Assembly (NCBI RefSeq): GCF_038049925.1
Contig: NZ_CP145809.1
Location: 2,824,599-2,888,598 of the forward strand
DNA from: Georgenia sp. M64
Lineage (GTDB): Bacteria; Actinomycetota; Actinomycetes; Actinomycetales; Actinomycetaceae
Length of the DNA: 64,000 nt
Direction: 5' to 3'
The notes under the pieces were generated by a model that saw only the letters and a list, made by a program, of their open reading frames with translations, was not told the origin of the DNA and ran no database searches. Positions 61,803 to 64,000 of the stretch are shown one piece after another; within the stretch, counting starts at the first letter, position 1; every line of letters starts with the position of its first letter. Made by a program: the position numbers and the translations under genes.

Positions 61803-62888
61803 TCAACCGACGGGAAGGTGCGCCACGACGGTCAGGCGACGCGCGAGGTCCGCGAGGTCCACGCCGTTGGCGACTTGGACCTCGGCGTAGCGGTCCCGCG
61901 GCACTCCGGCGATGCCGTGCAGGGCGCCGGCAATCGAGCCCGCCATGCAGGCGACCGTGTCAGTGTCGTCGCCCACGTTGGCCCCTGCGACCACGGTCCA
62001 CCACGGGTCACCACCGGCGGCGACAAACAGTCCGATTGCTGCCGGGACGGCCTCGGCGGCCGGCAGGCCCGCCCCGATGACGTCGGCGATCCGCCGCGTC
62101 GCGACGTCCAGCGACGACGCGCTCGCCCCGATCTCGGCGGCGAGCTCGATCCGGCGGGCGACGGACGGACCGGCGACCTCGCGGCCTCGCGTGGCACCGA
62201 TCGCCGCCCCCCGCTCCGCGGACCACACCGCCGCTCGCACGACGTCGATGATGGTGACACCATCGCACAACGCCACCGACACCGCGCCGGCGACCGCAGC
62301 CGCCGCCGAGACGCCGACGCTCGTGAAGTGGCTCGGGCGGCAAGTCGTCGCCGCCTCCTCGACCGCGGCCGCGGGGTCCCCAGGCCAGACGAGGCCAGCG
62401 GGTGCCACTCGCATCGACCCGCCGTTGGACGCCCCTTCGGTCGTCTCGACGCCCTGCGCCCCGACTAGTTCAGGGTCCGCACCCCCCTTCAGCGCGGCGA
62501 TCGCCCGGCGGGTGCTCGGACCTGCAAAGTGAGGAAAGTACTCCGGCTTGCCCGACCACTCGATCAGCATGTCCGCTACAGCACGTGCGGTGATCGTCCC
62601 GCCGCCCGCGACTAAGGCCTCCGCAAGCAAGATCATCTGGCTCGAGTCGTCGGTGAACTGCCCCGCCGCGCGGCCCTTCGCGAACGGCGAGTCCTGGGGC
62701 GGGGCGTGGAACCGCTCGACCCGGCCGCCGAACCGGGCGCGGATCTGGTCGATGCTGCGCTGCTCCGTCGGGGCGCCGAGGGCGTCACCGATGACGGCCA
62801 TCGCGAGGGAGCCGTGGATGCGGTCCTCGAGCGCCGCACGTCCGGGCGCCGAACCCGGGACGATCAGGGTGTCAGTGGGGCTGGTCAT
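61803..62888 (-). CDS. ADP-ribosylglycohydrolase family protein
   Basis: A 361-aa member of the DraG/ARH family of dimetal hydrolases acting on N- or O-ribosyl bonds. Both metal-binding motifs are intact: QFTDDSSQMI (about residue 78) and NVGDDTDTVACMAGSIAGAL (about 310), with GDALGAPTE near the N terminus. GGAGG lies 9 nt before the ATG. It sits between the kinase and the LacI gene, in a transport-and-catabolism cluster, so a small imported ribosyl compound is a more likely substrate than an ADP-ribosylated protein; this is inference. Confidence 0.9.
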   Translation of the reverse strand: MTSPTDTLIVPGSAPGRAALEDRIHGSLAMAVIGDALGAPTEQRSIDQIRARFGGRVERFHAPPQDSPFAKGRAAGQFTDDSSQMILLAEALVAGGGTITARAVADMLIEWSGKPEYFPHFAGPSTRRAIAALKGGADPELVGAQGVETTEGASNGGSMRVAPAGLVWPGDPAAAVEEAATTCRPSHFTSVGVSAAAAVAGAVSVALCDGVTIIDVVRAAVWSAERGAAIGATRGREVAGPSVARRIELAAEIGASASSLDVATRRIADVIGAGLPAAEAVPAAIGLFVAAGGDPWWTVVAGANVGDDTDTVACMAGSIAGALHGIAGVPRDRYAEVQVANGVDLADLARRLTVVAHLPVG

Positions 62889-62912
62889 GACGTTGTACCT
62901 CCAGAGGTAAGG

Positions 62913-63917
62913 TCAGGCTGTGGTCAAGAGGGCACCCCGCGAGCCCACGACGCCGAGGGTGACGGCGGCGGCCTCCGCCGCCCTCGCCATCGTCGGACCG
63001 ATCGGGTGACCGGCGAGGAGACAGGCCACGAACGTCCCCGCGAACGAGTCGCCCGCGCCCGTGGAATCTACGACGCCTACGGGCCGAGCGGGCTGCCGTA
63101 GCGCGCGCCACGCGCCTGTGCCGTCCCCGTGGACGACGAGCGCCCCGCCGGACCCGAGCGTGAGGACGACCAGGCGAGCCCGTCCGGGGACTCCGACGCG
63201 GAGCATGTCCGCCGCGGCCAGAGCGGGGTCTTCGAATCCGGTGAGCCCGCGCGCGCCGCCGGCGTTGGTCACGACGATGTCGGCGTCCGTCGCCAGCTGC
63301 CGCGCCCGCGCGGTATCGTCCCGGACGAAACTCCCCTCGATGTCGACGCTAGCGAGTGCGCCGTGCAGACGGGCAATGTCGATGAGTTCCGCCGAGAACG
63401 AGATGTCGCCTAGGACGTGTAGCAAACGTGTGCCCTGCAACAGGTCGAGCGAAACGTCGGTGCGCCTGGGCAGCGACGCGGGTGTGCGCGCGCCGAGGAG
63501 CGCCTTTTCCCCCGTGGCGTCGAGCGCGACCGCGCACCACCACGTGACACCCCCCTGCTCGACGTGGACGTGCCGCGTGTCAACGCCGCGCGCTTCGAGG
63601 TCCGCAAGGCACTGACGCCCGAAGGCGTCCGAGCCCACGCGTGAGACGAGGGCGAGCCGGGCGCCGGGAAGGGCGCGGGTGGCCGCGACGGCGAAATTCG
63701 CGCCCATGCCACCGCCGAAGACACCGAGGTGCTCGCCGATCGCCTTCTCATCGCGGCCGGGCAGGGCGTCGACCCGCACCATGAGATCGACGCCGGTGTC
63801 ACCCACGACCACGACGTCATGCTCTCGCGGTGCTGGCAGCGCAGGCAGGAGGTCACTCACGGTGCTGTTCGGGTCGAGGTGGCGACCGGTCGGGACCTGG
63901 ATCTCCGACGTGCTCAT
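62913..63917 (-). CDS. PfkB-family carbohydrate kinase
   Basis: A 334-aa kinase of the ribokinase/PfkB superfamily. The first signature region is GGGMGANFAVAATRALPG (about residue 68) and the second is DSTGAGDSFAGTFVACLLAG (about 290), with the catalytic aspartate in GAGD. Substrates in this family include ribose, other sugars and nucleosides. It lies 24 bp upstream of the ADP-ribosylglycohydrolase gene, suggesting that it phosphorylates the sugar released. GGGAGG precedes the ATG, which overlaps a partial frame upstream (ATGA). Confidence 0.9.
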   Translation of the reverse strand: MSTSEIQVPTGRHLDPNSTVSDLLPALPAPREHDVVVVGDTGVDLMVRVDALPGRDEKAIGEHLGVFGGGMGANFAVAATRALPGARLALVSRVGSDAFGRQCLADLEARGVDTRHVHVEQGGVTWWCAVALDATGEKALLGARTPASLPRRTDVSLDLLQGTRLLHVLGDISFSAELIDIARLHGALASVDIEGSFVRDDTARARQLATDADIVVTNAGGARGLTGFEDPALAAADMLRVGVPGRARLVVLTLGSGGALVVHGDGTGAWRALRQPARPVGVVDSTGAGDSFAGTFVACLLAGHPIGPTMARAAEAAAVTLGVVGSRGALLTTA

Positions 63918-64000
63918 GCGGACCTCCCCACCGCAGCGAGGACCGACGTCCCCCGGGTGGCTGTCGCGGCGGCCGGCTTGGGGGGCCGCGCCAGGGCGGC
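63914..64000 (-). CDS. Probable 3' end of a further gene, cut by the window edge
   Basis: The last 28 codons of an open minus-strand frame end in TGA at 63914-63916, overlapping the kinase ATG as ATGA, the join seen repeatedly in this genome. The residues (ending GTSVLAAVGRSA) are too few to identify. Confidence 0.45.
   Translation of the reverse strand, partial: AALARPPKPAAATATRGTSVLAAVGRSA

Overview
The window looks like chromosomal DNA of a high-GC actinobacterium, most likely order Micrococcales. The rRNA sequence style, WhiB1, the PdtaS-type sensor kinase, CIRCE/HAIR heat-shock control and frequent leaderless start sites all fit; genus is not decided here. Coordinates 1-4300 hold the 5' part of a 23S gene, a tRNA-free spacer and a full 16S gene on the minus strand, driven by two tandem promoters.

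From 4.5 to 25.7 kb lies a purine/glyoxylate/glycolate catabolic block, nearly all on the minus strand. uraD-pucM-pucL take urate to allantoin. A fused glycerate kinase-allantoinase and allantoicase continue to ureidoglycolate. gcl, glxR, hyi and the kinase half of the fusion turn glyoxylate into 2-phosphoglycerate. Malate synthase and malic enzyme form a second exit. glcDEF plus an LctP-family permease bring in and oxidise glycolate. A divergent IclR-family regulator sits in the middle. Five promoters in the block carry the same paired operator, TTYC-N7-GGAA repeated about 21 bp apart, so the block reads as one regulon.

From 26 to 51.7 kb is mostly core genome: a DoxX-like protein, gatCAB, a phospholipase-D/cardiolipin synthase, ligA, an orphan FHA-EccC/FtsK ATPase, whiB1, pdtaS, zwf, an OsmC protein, a flavodoxin, two tandem Hsp20 genes behind HAIR and CIRCE elements, thyA-folA, a VOC protein and a secreted beta-propeller. 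At least six genes have a TAnnnT-like -10 box 6-7 nt from the start codon, as expected for leaderless mRNAs.

At 51774-51811 there is only the 3' 38 nt of an initiator-type tRNA, next to what looks like its own terminator, followed by gene debris (a broken NiCoT transporter and a possible IS256 scrap). I read this as the end of an integrated island that runs past the right edge. Its cargo is a minus-strand catabolic operon: PfkB kinase, ADP-ribosylglycohydrolase, LacI regulator, M24/creatinase-like hydrolase and a CUT2-type ABC importer. The importer's lipoprotein gene is split by a 1539-bp IS110-family element. The element's long left end carries short stretches matching both its own junction and the insertion site, in the order expected for a bridge RNA. 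This is the most striking signal in the window.
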